The notes: generated by a model from the letters alone, not told the origin. 16,531 nt of DNA from Prevotella sp. (GCA_022732315.1 JAIJUV010000043.1:1-16531), one strand, 5' to 3'; shown: positions 6,875-14,079, counted from the stretch's first letter. A program made the numbers and translations.

Positions 6875-8524
6875 ATGGAAAAAAGTGCATTGCAGATTGC
6901 AAGAGCGGCTTATCAGCCAAAGTTGCCAAAGGCTCTTCAGGGTCCAGTAAAGGCTGTTGAAGGTGAGGCAACACAGTCAGTAGGTAACCAGGATGAAATC
7001 AAGGCGTTGTTCCCTAACACTTACGGAATGCCTGTCATTACTTTCGAGGCTGGCGAGGCTAAGGAACTCCCTGCTTTCAACGTAGGTGTTATCCTCTCTG
7101 GCGGTCAGGCTCCTGGCGGTCACAACGTTATCTCTGGTCTCTTCGACGGCGTGAAGTCTCTCAACCCAGCTAACAAGCTCTATGGCTTCATCCTCGGTCC
7201 TGGTGGTCTCGTAGATCACAACTACATGGAGATTACTTCTGAGATCATGGACGAGTACCGCAACACTGGTGGTTTCGATATCATCGGTTCTGGCCGTACA
7301 AAGTTGGAGAAGGAAGACCAGTTTGAGAAGGGTATCGAGATTCTCCGTGAGCTCGGCATCAAGGCGCTCGTTATCATCGGTGGTGACGACTCTAACACCA
7401 ACGCTTGCGTTCTCGCTGAGTACTATGCTGCCAAGAAGTATGGCGTTCAGGTAATCGGTTGCCCTAAGACTATCGACGGTGACTTGAAGAACGAGCAGAT
7501 TGAGACATCTTTCGGTTTCGATACAGCCTGCAAGACTTACTCTGAGCTCATCGGTAACATCGAGCGCGACTGTAACTCTGCACGCAAGTACTGGCACTTC
7601 ATCAAGTTGATGGGTCGTTCAGCTTCTCACATCGCTCTTGAGTGCGCACTCCAGACTCAGCCAAACATCTGCTTGATTTCTGAGGAGGTAGAGGCTAAGG
7701 AGATGTCACTCGACGACGTTGTTACATACATTGCTACAGCCGTAGCTAACCGTGCTGCTGAGGGCAACAACTTCGGTACAGTTCTCATCCCAGAGGGCTT
7801 GATCGAGTTCATCCCAGCTATCAAGAAGCTCATCGCAGAGTTGAACGAGGTTCTTACTGACCCTGCAACAGGCGAGAGCCGTGAGTTTGCCAGCGCTGAG
7901 GAGCAGATTGCATTCGTTAAGGGTGCCATCGCTAAGGACAACCTCGCAGTATTGGAGTCATTGCCAGCAGACGTAGCTCGCCAGCTCTGCCTCGACCGTG
8001 ACCCTCACGGAAACGTACAGGTATCTCTCATCGAGACTGAGAAGTTGCTCTCTCGCATGGTAGCTGAGAAGTTGGCTGCTTGGAAGAAGGAGGGTAAGTT
8101 CGTTGGTAAGTTCTCAGCTCAGCACCACTTCTTCGGTTACGAGGGACGTTGCGCAGCTCCTTCTAACTACGATGCAGACTACTGCTACTCACTCGGTTAC
8201 AACGCTTCTCGCCTCATCGCTAACGGCAAGACGGGCTACATGTCAGTTATCAAGAACACAACAGCTCCTGCTGCTGAGTGGATTGCCGGTGGTGTGCCTA
8301 TCACTATGATGATGAACATCGAGCGTCGTAACGGTGCTAACAAGCCAGTTATCCGCAAGGCTCTCGTAGAGCTCGACGGTGCTCCATTCAAGTTCTTCGC
8401 TTCTAAGCGTGAGCAGTGGGCTAAGGAGACAGCTTATGTATATCCAGGTCCTATCCAGTACTGGGGTCCATCTGAGGTTTGCGACCAGACCACAAAGACT
8501 CTCCAGTTGGAGCAGGCCAAGTAA
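6875..8524 (+). CDS. pfp: Pyrophosphate--fructose 6-phosphate 1-phosphotransferase
   Basis: This enzyme reversibly phosphorylates fructose 6-phosphate to the 1,6-bisphosphate using pyrophosphate, a cytoplasmic glycolytic step. The 549-residue length fits the long (plant/Bacteroidota type) PPi-PFK clade. Visible signatures are GGQAPGGHN at residues 76-84, GGDDSN at 169-174, PKTIDGDL at 197-204 and MGR at 246-248. The second Asp of GGDD replaces the Gly of ATP-dependent enzymes, and the Lys of PKTIDGD marks pyrophosphate use; both residues are established specificity determinants. Codon choice is strongly biased (AAC, CTC, ATC, CGT), unlike its neighbours, as expected for an abundant enzyme. 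There is no clear terminator before the GH25 gene 55 bases downstream, so some read-through is likely. Confidence 0.97.
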   Translation: MEKSALQIARAAYQPKLPKALQGPVKAVEGEATQSVGNQDEIKALFPNTYGMPVITFEAGEAKELPAFNVGVILSGGQAPGGHNVISGLFDGVKSLNPANKLYGFILGPGGLVDHNYMEITSEIMDEYRNTGGFDIIGSGRTKLEKEDQFEKGIEILRELGIKALVIIGGDDSNTNACVLAEYYAAKKYGVQVIGCPKTIDGDLKNEQIETSFGFDTACKTYSELIGNIERDCNSARKYWHFIKLMGRSASHIALECALQTQPNICLISEEVEAKEMSLDDVVTYIATAVANRAAEGNNFGTVLIPEGLIEFIPAIKKLIAELNEVLTDPATGESREFASAEEQIAFVKGAIAKDNLAVLESLPADVARQLCLDRDPHGNVQVSLIETEKLLSRMVAEKLAAWKKEGKFVGKFSAQHHFFGYEGRCAAPSNYDADYCYSLGYNASRLIANGKTGYMSVIKNTTAPAAEWIAGGVPITMMMNIERRNGANKPVIRKALVELDGAPFKFFASKREQWAKETAYVYPGPIQYWGPSEVCDQTTKTLQLEQAK

Positions 8525-8579
8525 TATACGGAATATAAGTATATTATATAAGTAATATAAAAATACTCATATATTTTAT

Positions 8580-9482
8580 ATGTCAACAAGACGAACGGCT
8601 TCTACACAGAAAAAGGGGACTATGGCGAGGAAGAGTACATCTGCTCGGCGTGGTGGCTCTCGTGGCAGAAGGCGTTCGTCTTCTGTTTTCAGACGCTATC
8701 CCCGCTGGGCTTGGTGGATAGGCGGAACGGCAGTAGTCGTTCTCTACGTCTTCCTGTTTTATCATTTCTTCGTCAGTCCTACGGGATTCCGCTGGCGTGC
8801 GCTCTATGGCGACGAGGTTTATCCCGAGGGTTATGAGATTCATGGCATCGACATCTCCCATTATCAGGGTGAGATTGATTGGGAGCGCTTGAAGGGTGCG
8901 ATGATTAAGAGATGCCCTGTGCGCTTTGTCATCATCAAGAGCACCGAGGGTTCCAGCCGGCTGGACGAGAATTTCCGGTCTAACTTCAACCAGGCGCGTG
9001 ATTTCGGATTCATCCGTGGCGTATATCATTTCTGGAGCAACAAATCTTCTGCCCGCGACCAGGCGTATTATTTCCTGGATCAGGTGCATCTTACGGATGG
9101 CGACCTGCCTCCGGTGCTCGACATCGAGCATAAGCCTGATGACAAGAGTGTGGAAGATTTCCAGCGTGATGTGCTTACGTGGCTGCATATCGTGGAGGAT
9201 AGGTATCATGTGAAACCTATCATCTACACCTATTATAAGTTTAAGGAGCAATATCTGAGTGCGCCCGTTTTCGATGACTATCCTTACTGGATAGCCCACT
9301 ATTACGTGGATAAGGTGCAATACAAGGGCAAGTGGAAGTTCTGGCAGCACACCGATGCCGGAAAGCTGCCTGGCATCAAGGGCTACGTGGATTTCGATAT
9401 CTACAACGGCAGCTATTACGACCTGAAGCAGCTCTGCATCGGAAGCAACAAGAGCGAAAAGGTATTTGATGAGAACGAATAA
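8580..9482 (+). CDS. Membrane-anchored GH25 muramidase (lysozyme-like)
   Basis: The 300-residue protein has an Arg/Ser-rich basic N-terminus (1-40) and one membrane helix at about 42-66, then an extracytoplasmic GH25 domain (about 86-285). GH25 enzymes cut the MurNAc-GlcNAc bond of peptidoglycan. Motifs seen are GIDISHYQG at 89-97 with D91, STEGSS at 121-126, GVYHFW at 147-152 and LDIEH at 180-184 with D181 and E183, the expected acid pair. WQHT at 255-258 is the usual late motif. The type II topology suggests tethering to the inner membrane with the domain in the periplasm. The ATG at 8580 is used here; a second at 8622 would shorten only the basic tail. It follows pfp by 55 AT-rich bases and ends on the strong hairpin at 9481. 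Confidence 0.93.
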   Translation: MSTRRTASTQKKGTMARKSTSARRGGSRGRRRSSSVFRRYPRWAWWIGGTAVVVLYVFLFYHFFVSPTGFRWRALYGDEVYPEGYEIHGIDISHYQGEIDWERLKGAMIKRCPVRFVIIKSTEGSSRLDENFRSNFNQARDFGFIRGVYHFWSNKSSARDQAYYFLDQVHLTDGDLPPVLDIEHKPDDKSVEDFQRDVLTWLHIVEDRYHVKPIIYTYYKFKEQYLSAPVFDDYPYWIAHYYVDKVQYKGKWKFWQHTDAGKLPGIKGYVDFDIYNGSYYDLKQLCIGSNKSEKVFDENE

Positions 9483-9534
9483 AGGCTGATTTCCCGTAAA
9501 TCCGGAAAATCAGCCTTTATTCGTTTTGTTTTAT
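9481..9534. terminator. Bidirectional terminator between the GH25 gene and prmA
   Basis: The arms 9481-9492 (AAAGGCTGATTT) and 9507-9518 (AAATCAGCCTTT) are exact inverse complements, with two further C-G pairs inside past a bulged A. A T-rich run (ATTCGTTTTGTTTTATT) follows on the plus strand. The stem overlaps the stop codon of the GH25 gene. A-runs bordering the left arm give T-rich sequence in the other direction, so it could also serve the converging prmA message. Confidence 0.85.
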
Positions 9535-9575
9535 TCCGATTCTATTTTAGAACCAGTTATTTCTTGAATCAGTTT

Positions 9576-10445
9576 TTATCCCAGCACCAGGCAGGTCCAG
9601 TTGTTATCCACCTGTCTCGTTACTTCGTGCAGTCCCAGTTCTGCCGCCTTTTCCAGCAGCACCGGCACATCTTCCTCGTAGAAACCGCTCAGGATCAGAG
9701 TTCCGCCGATGTTCATCACGCTGCGGAAGAGGCGCATGTCGCTGAGCAGGATGTTGCGGTTGATGTTCGCCATCACCACATCGAAAACGCCGCTCACGTG
9801 GTTCAGCACATTGCAGTTGCCGAAGAGCACCTCCATGTTGTCTACGCCGTTCAGCACGGCATTGTGCTTGGCGTTCTCCACGCTCCATTCGTCGATGTCG
9901 TAGCCCACCACTTCCTTGGCACCCAGTTTGGAGGCAGTGAGTCCCAGAATGCCTGTTCCCGTGCCGCAATCCAGCACGCGCTTGGTCTTCACCGGCATCT
10001 GCAGCAGCTGCGAGATGATCATGCGGGTGGTTTCGTGGTTGCCGGTTCCGAAGGCAAGCTTCGCCTCGATGCCAATCTCGATGATGTCAGGGCGGTTGCT
10101 GGTGTCGGGGTAGAGCTCTGGATGCTTGGCGTCGTAGATGACCACCTGGTCGGCTACGAAGATAGGGTCGAAGCCCTGCTCCTCCCATTCCTGGTTCCAG
10201 TCCTTGTCCTCGGCATCCTTGATGTCGTAGGTGATGCGGGTATCCACGATAGGGAAGTCGGCGATGTATTCGTCCAGTGCCTCCTTGTCAAAGAGGTCCT
10301 TCTGCACGTAAGCCTCCATGCCCGTTTCCGTTTCCTCGAAAGATTCGAATCCTGCCTCGGCAGCTCCGTCGGCAAGCAGGTCCTGGCAGGCTTGCATCAA
10401 GTCGGCGGTGGTCTCGATGTTGAATGTCGCTACTAAATATTTCAT
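9576..10445 (-). CDS. prmA: Ribosomal protein L11 methyltransferase
   Basis: PrmA transfers methyl groups from S-adenosylmethionine to lysines and the N-terminus of ribosomal protein L11 in the cytoplasm. The 289-residue length equals the family norm (about 290). An N-terminal substrate-recognition domain covers about 1-100. The PrmA-specific FGTGNHETT stands at residues 132-140, the SAM-binding loop VLDCGTGTG at 157-165, and ANINRNIL at 226-233 is in the place of the catalytic NPP-like loop. The start MKYLVATF at 10443-10445 is natural. It stands alone, converging with the GH25 gene and divergent from the next gene. Its own -7 box (TAATTTTG on the minus strand) lies at 10522-10529. Confidence 0.95.
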   Translation of the reverse strand: MKYLVATFNIETTADLMQACQDLLADGAAEAGFESFEETETGMEAYVQKDLFDKEALDEYIADFPIVDTRITYDIKDAEDKDWNQEWEEQGFDPIFVADQVVIYDAKHPELYPDTSNRPDIIEIGIEAKLAFGTGNHETTRMIISQLLQMPVKTKRVLDCGTGTGILGLTASKLGAKEVVGYDIDEWSVENAKHNAVLNGVDNMEVLFGNCNVLNHVSGVFDVVMANINRNILLSDMRLFRSVMNIGGTLILSGFYEEDVPVLLEKAAELGLHEVTRQVDNNWTCLVLG

Positions 10446-10521
10446 GTTTAATTTGTATTAATTTCTTGTCATAAAACGCCTTTTAATGTTCAAAAAAGCT
10501 AGAATTATTTTAAATCTTCTG

Positions 10522-10529
10522 CAAAATTA
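10522..10529 (-). promoter_or_regulatory. -7 box for prmA
   Basis: CAAAATTA on the plus strand reads TAATTTTG on the minus strand, a perfect TAnnTTTG, 77 bases ahead of the prmA start. No clear -33 TTTG is seen at the right distance. The surrounding gap is very AT-rich, so a chance match is possible. Confidence 0.5.
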
Positions 10530-10572
10530 TAAAAAAATAGGGGAAAACCTACATTATTTTAGGGAAATTCTG

Positions 10573-10603
10573 TATTTTTGCATAAAGATAAGCAATATTT
10601 TTG
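10573..10603 (+). promoter_or_regulatory. Tandem -7 boxes ahead of the Trp/Tyr-rich protein gene
   Basis: TATTTTTGCA occurs twice, at 10573-10582 and 10596-10605, 23 bases apart; both contain a perfect TAnnTTTG. Neither has a textbook -33 element, although the TTTTG of the first box lies about 15 bases before the second. They imply a 5' leader of roughly 130-160 bases, which holds a small GGCTG/CAGCC hairpin at 10632-10646. Confidence 0.5.
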
Positions 10604-10737
10604 CACTAGAATTATTATATAGATAGGAAAAGGCTGTTTTTCAGCCCTCCCTTGCATATATAATTCAGCAGATGATTCATGGATATGCAGGCCGTGATGA
10701 TTCGGGAAACGAAACTAAAGAATAGGAGAAATATACG

Positions 10738-11733
10738 ATGAAGAAAATGTATCTTCTGGCAGTCCTGATGGCAGCAGCCATGCCATTGACTTCGATGGCG
10801 CAGGACGACGACCTCTACTTCAACCCGAAGAAAGAGGCGCAGGAAAAGGCAGAGAAGCGGGCACGCCTCCAGCAGCAGTATGCTGCGCAGCGTGCACGTA
10901 GAGATAGCATCTACTCACTCTATTGGAGTGGAAGCGGGCGTGATGTGGATGAGTATAACCGTGGCGGACGCATCTTCAGCCATTATGAGCATGTGGGCAC
11001 TGATTCGCTGGGCAACGACATCATCCAGTTTCATGTGGGCAAGGGCGTGGCGCCCGACAGCATCTATGATGATGCGTATTTTGCCCAGAAATACATCAAC
11101 CAGGATGAGGATTTCGACTGCACCCGCCGCATGAGCCGCTGGGATGGCTATTATGATCCGTGGTTCTACGGCTACTATGGCTATGGTCCGTATTATTGGC
11201 GTTCGCGCATGTGGGGATGGCACAATCCTTGGCGCTACGGCTACTATGCGGGCTGGTACGACCCATGGTACGACCCATGGTATGATCCATGGTACTACGG
11301 CTACGCCGGATGGTATGGCGGCTGGTACGACCCATGGTATTACGGCTACGGCGGCTGGTATGGTCCTTGGTACTGGGGTGGTCCGATGATTGGGCATGTA
11401 AGCTATGGCGGCCGCAATTCTGGCGGATATGCAGGAAATCGCAGCTTTAGATATAACGGCGACAATGGCTATTCGGGTAATGGTTCACGCCGAAGTGTGG
11501 CCAACCGCAACTTTGGCGGACGTGACAACCAGCGTAATTACAATACTCGCAGCAATAACAACACCAATACCTTCGACCGCAGCAATTTCGGTGGTTTCGG
11601 CAATCGCAGCGGTGCCAGCTTCGGAGGTTCCAACTCCGGTGGTCGCTCTGGTGGCGGCTTCGGCGGTGGAGGAAGCTTCGGCGGTGGTGGCGGAAGCCGT
11701 TCCGGTGGAGGTGGTTTCGGCGGTCGCCGATAA
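10738..11733 (+). CDS. Secreted Trp/Tyr/Gly-rich low-complexity protein
   Basis: I do not recognise a named family. The 331-residue protein has a signal peptide ending near residue 22 (SMAQ), then a charged helical stretch at 27-56 rich in Glu, Lys, Arg and Gln. A mixed region (57-130) follows. Residues 135-216 are extraordinarily aromatic: repeats of WYDPWYD, WYYGY and GGWYGPW, encoded in part by a 12-base tandem TGGTAYGAYCCA at 11254-11289 with a fourth copy at 11323-11334. Residues 220-290 are Asn/Arg/Gly/Ser-rich, and 286-331 are nearly pure Gly/Ser/Arg, ending GGFGGRR. Such composition suits a sticky or disordered surface or matrix protein; that is inference. The start follows AGGAGA. 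It precedes an OmpP1-type porin gene by 150 bases that contain a palindromic repeat element. Confidence 0.85.
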   Translation: MKKMYLLAVLMAAAMPLTSMAQDDDLYFNPKKEAQEKAEKRARLQQQYAAQRARRDSIYSLYWSGSGRDVDEYNRGGRIFSHYEHVGTDSLGNDIIQFHVGKGVAPDSIYDDAYFAQKYINQDEDFDCTRRMSRWDGYYDPWFYGYYGYGPYYWRSRMWGWHNPWRYGYYAGWYDPWYDPWYDPWYYGYAGWYGGWYDPWYYGYGGWYGPWYWGGPMIGHVSYGGRNSGGYAGNRSFRYNGDNGYSGNGSRRSVANRNFGGRDNQRNYNTRSNNNTNTFDRSNFGGFGNRSGASFGGSNSGGRSGGGFGGGGSFGGGGGSRSGGGGFGGRR

Positions 11734-11778
11734 CACGTCCTGAAAGTTCAAGCAAAAGTCTTGAAGTTCAGCCCCACA

Positions 11779-11865
11779 CGCCCTGAAAGGGCAGAAGCAC
11801 CTAGCCCAGGGCAGCACCCTGGGTATTGGCAGCATTTAGCAATGCGCCCTGTAAGGGCAAAAGCA
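11779..11865. repeat. 87-bp triple-palindrome REP-like element, copy B
   Basis: This is the inverse copy of the element at 5684-5770: palindromes at 11780-11792, 11805-11823 and 11846-11858, in reverse order. A 30-base arm (11836-11865) is identical to copy A. It lies just ahead of the OmpP1-type gene and would form three stems in its 5' leader. It also makes a spurious open extension of that gene, which is why the start is placed after it. Confidence 0.85.
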
Positions 11866-11883
11866 TCAATATCAATAAAAACA

Positions 11884-13497
11884 ATGAATAAAATGAATAA
11901 TTTAAAATTTAAACATATCTTATTTGCCAGTGCACTCATGGCATCCATGAGCGCCACTGCCCAGGAAACCTACCTGGATACTAAATTTGCGGAGAACTCC
12001 CTTACGGGAACTGCACGCTATGTAGGTATGGGTGGTGCGATGGAAGCACTGGGTGCCGACATCTCAACCATGTCGAGCAACCCTGCCGGCATCGGTCTCT
12101 TCCGTAAAAGCATGGTAAGTCTTTCGGCAGGCGTCGTTGCACAGCCTGATGCCGATACCCGATTCAGTTTCGATAATACGCCGATATCTTTCAATGGAAA
12201 GAAGTCGGTGCCTAGCTTCGACCAGATTGGTTTTGTCTGGGCTGGTGGTGACAACAGTGCCGGTGTAAAAATCAATGCCGGTTTCAACTTCCACAAGAGT
12301 ACCAATTTCTCGCAGATTCTTACCGCAGCCAACTATCTGAACGGTGCCTCACAAACCAAGTGGGCATCTGCCAAGACTGCCTATGCCAAGGATTTGGACA
12401 AGAAATACGGCAAGGATGCCGGCGACCAGGTTTGGAGCGCTGTGGATGCCAACTACAATAAACTGATGGGAACCGACGACCAGGGCAACCAGTCAACCTA
12501 CGACGGAAAATCCTTCCTCTATGGTCAATACCAGAAGGGCTACATCGGCGTATATGATTTCAACCTGAGCTTGTCGTTCAACAACCGTGTATGGGTGGGC
12601 TTCACCCTCGGTCTGCACGATGTACATTATCGCAGCAACTCGTACTATACCGAGAATTATGTGGCAGATAAGGAGGCATACGGTTCTGCCTGGGAAAGCC
12701 AGCGCATCACGGGTACGGGCTATGATGCCAAACTGGGTGTTATCTTCCGCCCTGTGGCAGATTCTCCGTTCCGCATCGGTGCCTACGTCAATTCGCCTGT
12801 GTTCTACGACCTCTCGCTGAGCGGTGCTGCCGACCTGGAGCTGACAGATAAGAACATTGTTGACGACCAGGGCAATTATGCCGTGGGTAGCAATTCCAAT
12901 TCCGTGGATCTGGATTATCGCCTCAACACACCATGGAAGGCAGGCGTGAGCTTGGGTCACACCGTGGGCAACTATCTCGCCCTGGGTGCTACCTATGAAT
13001 ATGCCTGGTACGACCACATGGACAATCGTGTGAAGGATGGCGGCTACTATGATTCCTGGTATGGCGACTATTACGAGACCAGCAGCAGCGATGCAGCCAT
13101 GAACGATCACACCAAGCATTCGTTGCAGGGCGTAAGCACCCTGAAGCTGGGTTTGGAGTACAAGCCGATTCCGCTGATGTCGCTCCGTCTGGGTTACAAC
13201 TATGTGTCTCCGATGTTCAAGGAGAATGCCGACCGCGACCAGACCATCGCTTCGCAGGGAACCATTTATTCCACATCTACGGATTATACCAACTGGAAGG
13301 CTACGAACAGGGTGACAGCCGGTGTAGGCTTCAACTACCAGGGGCTTTTCTTCGATGTGGCTTACCAGTATAGTTGCCAGAAGGGTGATTTCTACCCATT
13401 TGCAGCCTGGGAGAATGCCGGTGCCAAGGCGGCTCCAGCCACCTCGGTAGATAACAATCGTCATCAATTGCTGATGACAGTGGGGTATAAGTTTTAA
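11884..13497 (+). CDS. OmpP1/FadL/TodX-family outer-membrane transport protein
   Basis: The 537-residue protein is a beta-barrel of the family that takes hydrophobic compounds across the outer membrane. A signal peptide ends near residue 27 (SATAQ). The mature N-terminus has the family's typical block: GTARYVGMGGAMEALGADIS at 42-61, then SSNPAGIGLF at 64-73, the NPAG segment thought to form the plug hatch. Alternating barrel strands follow, and the protein ends in an aromatic residue (VGYKF), as barrel proteins do. A Tyr/Asp-rich loop occurs around residues 374-395. I place the start at 11884; the frame is open further upstream only through the repeat element, whose translation has no signal peptide at its front. 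A second ATG at 11893 is also usable. The cargo is unknown. Confidence 0.88.
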   Translation: MNKMNNLKFKHILFASALMASMSATAQETYLDTKFAENSLTGTARYVGMGGAMEALGADISTMSSNPAGIGLFRKSMVSLSAGVVAQPDADTRFSFDNTPISFNGKKSVPSFDQIGFVWAGGDNSAGVKINAGFNFHKSTNFSQILTAANYLNGASQTKWASAKTAYAKDLDKKYGKDAGDQVWSAVDANYNKLMGTDDQGNQSTYDGKSFLYGQYQKGYIGVYDFNLSLSFNNRVWVGFTLGLHDVHYRSNSYYTENYVADKEAYGSAWESQRITGTGYDAKLGVIFRPVADSPFRIGAYVNSPVFYDLSLSGAADLELTDKNIVDDQGNYAVGSNSNSVDLDYRLNTPWKAGVSLGHTVGNYLALGATYEYAWYDHMDNRVKDGGYYDSWYGDYYETSSSDAAMNDHTKHSLQGVSTLKLGLEYKPIPLMSLRLGYNYVSPMFKENADRDQTIASQGTIYSTSTDYTNWKATNRVTAGVGFNYQGLFFDVAYQYSCQKGDFYPFAAWENAGAKAAPATSVDNNRHQLLMTVGYKF

Positions 13498-13508
13498 AAT
13501 GTATTAAT

Positions 13509-13551
13509 ATTCGCCACTTTCTTTTAAAAAAGTTTAGAGAATTTGGCGAAT
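13509..13551. other. Inverted repeat after the OmpP1-type gene
   Basis: ATTCGCCA at 13509-13516 pairs with TGGCGAAT at 13544-13551, and the A/T-rich interior can pair further (CTTT with AAAG). No T-run follows, so it is a poor terminator. Its right arm overlaps the -33 element of the small RNA promoter at 13542-13545, so a protein bound to this dyad would cover the promoter. Confidence 0.5.
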
Positions 13552-13573
13552 TCAAATAAATTGCATAACTTTG
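13542..13573 (+). promoter_or_regulatory. Consensus Bacteroidetes promoter for a small RNA
   Basis: TTTG at 13542-13545, a 20-base spacer and TAACTTTG at 13566-13573 match the -33/-7 consensus in both elements and in spacing. It is the best promoter in the window. Transcription should start near 13579, with no gene closer than about 360 bases downstream and a strong terminator between. Confidence 0.75.
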
Positions 13574-13578
13574 CAAAT

Positions 13579-13754
13579 GGATTTTAGGAGAAGAGGTTTG
13601 GTGAACCTCTCGAAGAGGTAATATCCTCTTTGTTGTTTTGTAAGTCAAGGAGTTTTTTCCTCTAAGGAAAAAAAAGATATTAGTTTTTTTAGTGGTTAAT
13701 TTAGTTTTAGTAAGTATGTGATAGGATCTGTTGTGAAACAGGTCCTATTTTTTT
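13579..13754 (+). ncRNA. Candidate small RNA, about 175 nt
   Basis: The segment lies between a consensus promoter and a strong intrinsic terminator and has no credible reading frame. Predicted stems by eye are: 13592-13598 with 13604-13610 (AGAGGTT/AACCTCT), 13613-13618 with 13625-13630 (AAGAGG/CCTCTT), 13653-13660 with 13666-13673 (TTTTTTCC/GGAAAAAA) and the terminator stem. An alternative stem, 13606-13610 with 13614-13618, would break the first two. The length resembles 6S RNA, but I do not see the long end-closing duplex with a central bubble, so I leave the class open. A trans-acting regulator or an attenuated leader are the other options. Ends are estimates. Confidence 0.6.
13721..13754 (+). 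terminator. Intrinsic terminator with GUGA tetraloop
   Basis: A 12-base stem (13721-13732 with 13737-13748) pairs throughout, with one U-G wobble at 13727, around a GUGA loop of the stable GNRA type. Seven T's follow at 13748-13754. It ends the small RNA unit and isolates the metal operon from upstream transcription. The stretch 13755-13858 after it is AT-rich and holds nothing I can name. Confidence 0.9.
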
Positions 13755-13858
13755 GTGTTATGGTTTTCAACCTTGATTGAGGCTTACATCTCTTTTGAAA
13801 AAAATATAAAGATTGTTATTTTTCTTAGGTTGTTGAAAGCAATTCCATGGATTTGTAT

Positions 13859-13866
13859 TATCTTTG
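13859..13866 (+). promoter_or_regulatory. -7 box for the metal receptor operon
   Basis: TATCTTTG followed by CAG is a perfect TAnnTTTG. The best -33 candidate, TTG at 13833-13835, is 23 bases away, slightly too far, which would fit a promoter that needs an activator. The leader to the first ATG is about 70 bases and AT-rich, with no obvious riboswitch fold. Confidence 0.55.
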
Positions 13867-13941
13867 CAGATTGAAGAGAAGTTGCTCCTTAAAGAGGCTC
13901 ATATATATAGTGTAGTAGTAAAGGATAATATATAATAAGGT

Positions 13942-14079
13942 ATGAAACGTTCGTTCAACATAATAATGGCTTTGATGCTCTCGCTCATGGTGGTTTACAT
14001 GAGTGTTGGTACTACCGTTATGCATTGTCTCCGCTCTAACGAGGTGATAATCAAAGAAACAACATATAATTTAAATTAA
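13942..14079 (+). CDS. 45-residue membrane peptide with Met-His-Cys motif, coupled to the TonB receptor
   Basis: The short frame begins MKRSFNII, has a hydrophobic segment at about residues 6-27 (signal peptide or membrane anchor), then M27-H28-C29 and a short polar tail ending at TTYNLN. Its TAA (14077-14079) directly abuts the ATG of the receptor gene at 14080, so translation is probably coupled. It resembles, as I recall them, small Bacteroidota proteins with a hydrophobic start, a VG-T-V-x-x-H-x-C-like motif and a location ahead of metal transport genes; this one is shorter and lacks further cysteines. His, Cys and Met next to the membrane suit a soft-metal ligand. It may only serve as a leader for coupling. 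The frame is supported by position and composition, not by a known family name. Confidence 0.65.
   Translation: MKRSFNIIMALMLSLMVVYMSVGTTVMHCLRSNEVIIKETTYNLN

Noticed and set aside
8525..8579. AT-rich gap after pfp as a terminator or promoter
   Set aside because: Several short ATAT inverted repeats exist, but none has a GC-containing stem, and no TAnnTTTG box is seen.
10632..10646. GGCTG/CAGCC hairpin as a terminator in the leader at 10621-10650
   Set aside because: Only a five-base stem without a following T-run; too weak for an intrinsic terminator.
11254..11334. 12-bp TGGTAYGAYCCA repeats as a CRISPR-like or regulatory array
   Set aside because: They are in frame within a gene and encode WYDP units, with no unique spacers, so they are coding repeats.
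11761..11883. N-terminal extension of the OmpP1-type gene
   Set aside because: The added 41 codons translate the palindromic repeat element and would bury the signal peptide; the ATG at 11884 gives a normal signal peptide.
12493..13467. 324-codon open frame antisense to the OmpP1-type gene
   Set aside because: Mirror frame of a well-supported barrel protein; composition is dominated by Ile, Val, Gly and His with no recognisable domain.
13577..13621. 14-codon frame MDFRRRGLVNLSKR as an arginine-rich leader peptide
   Set aside because: Its ATG falls at or before the expected transcription start, so it would be leaderless, and the terminator lies too far from it and from the next gene for classical attenuation.
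13579..13754. Assignment of the small RNA as 6S RNA
   Set aside because: Length is similar, but I see no long duplex joining the ends and no central open bubble; the stems are short and local. Left as unclassified.
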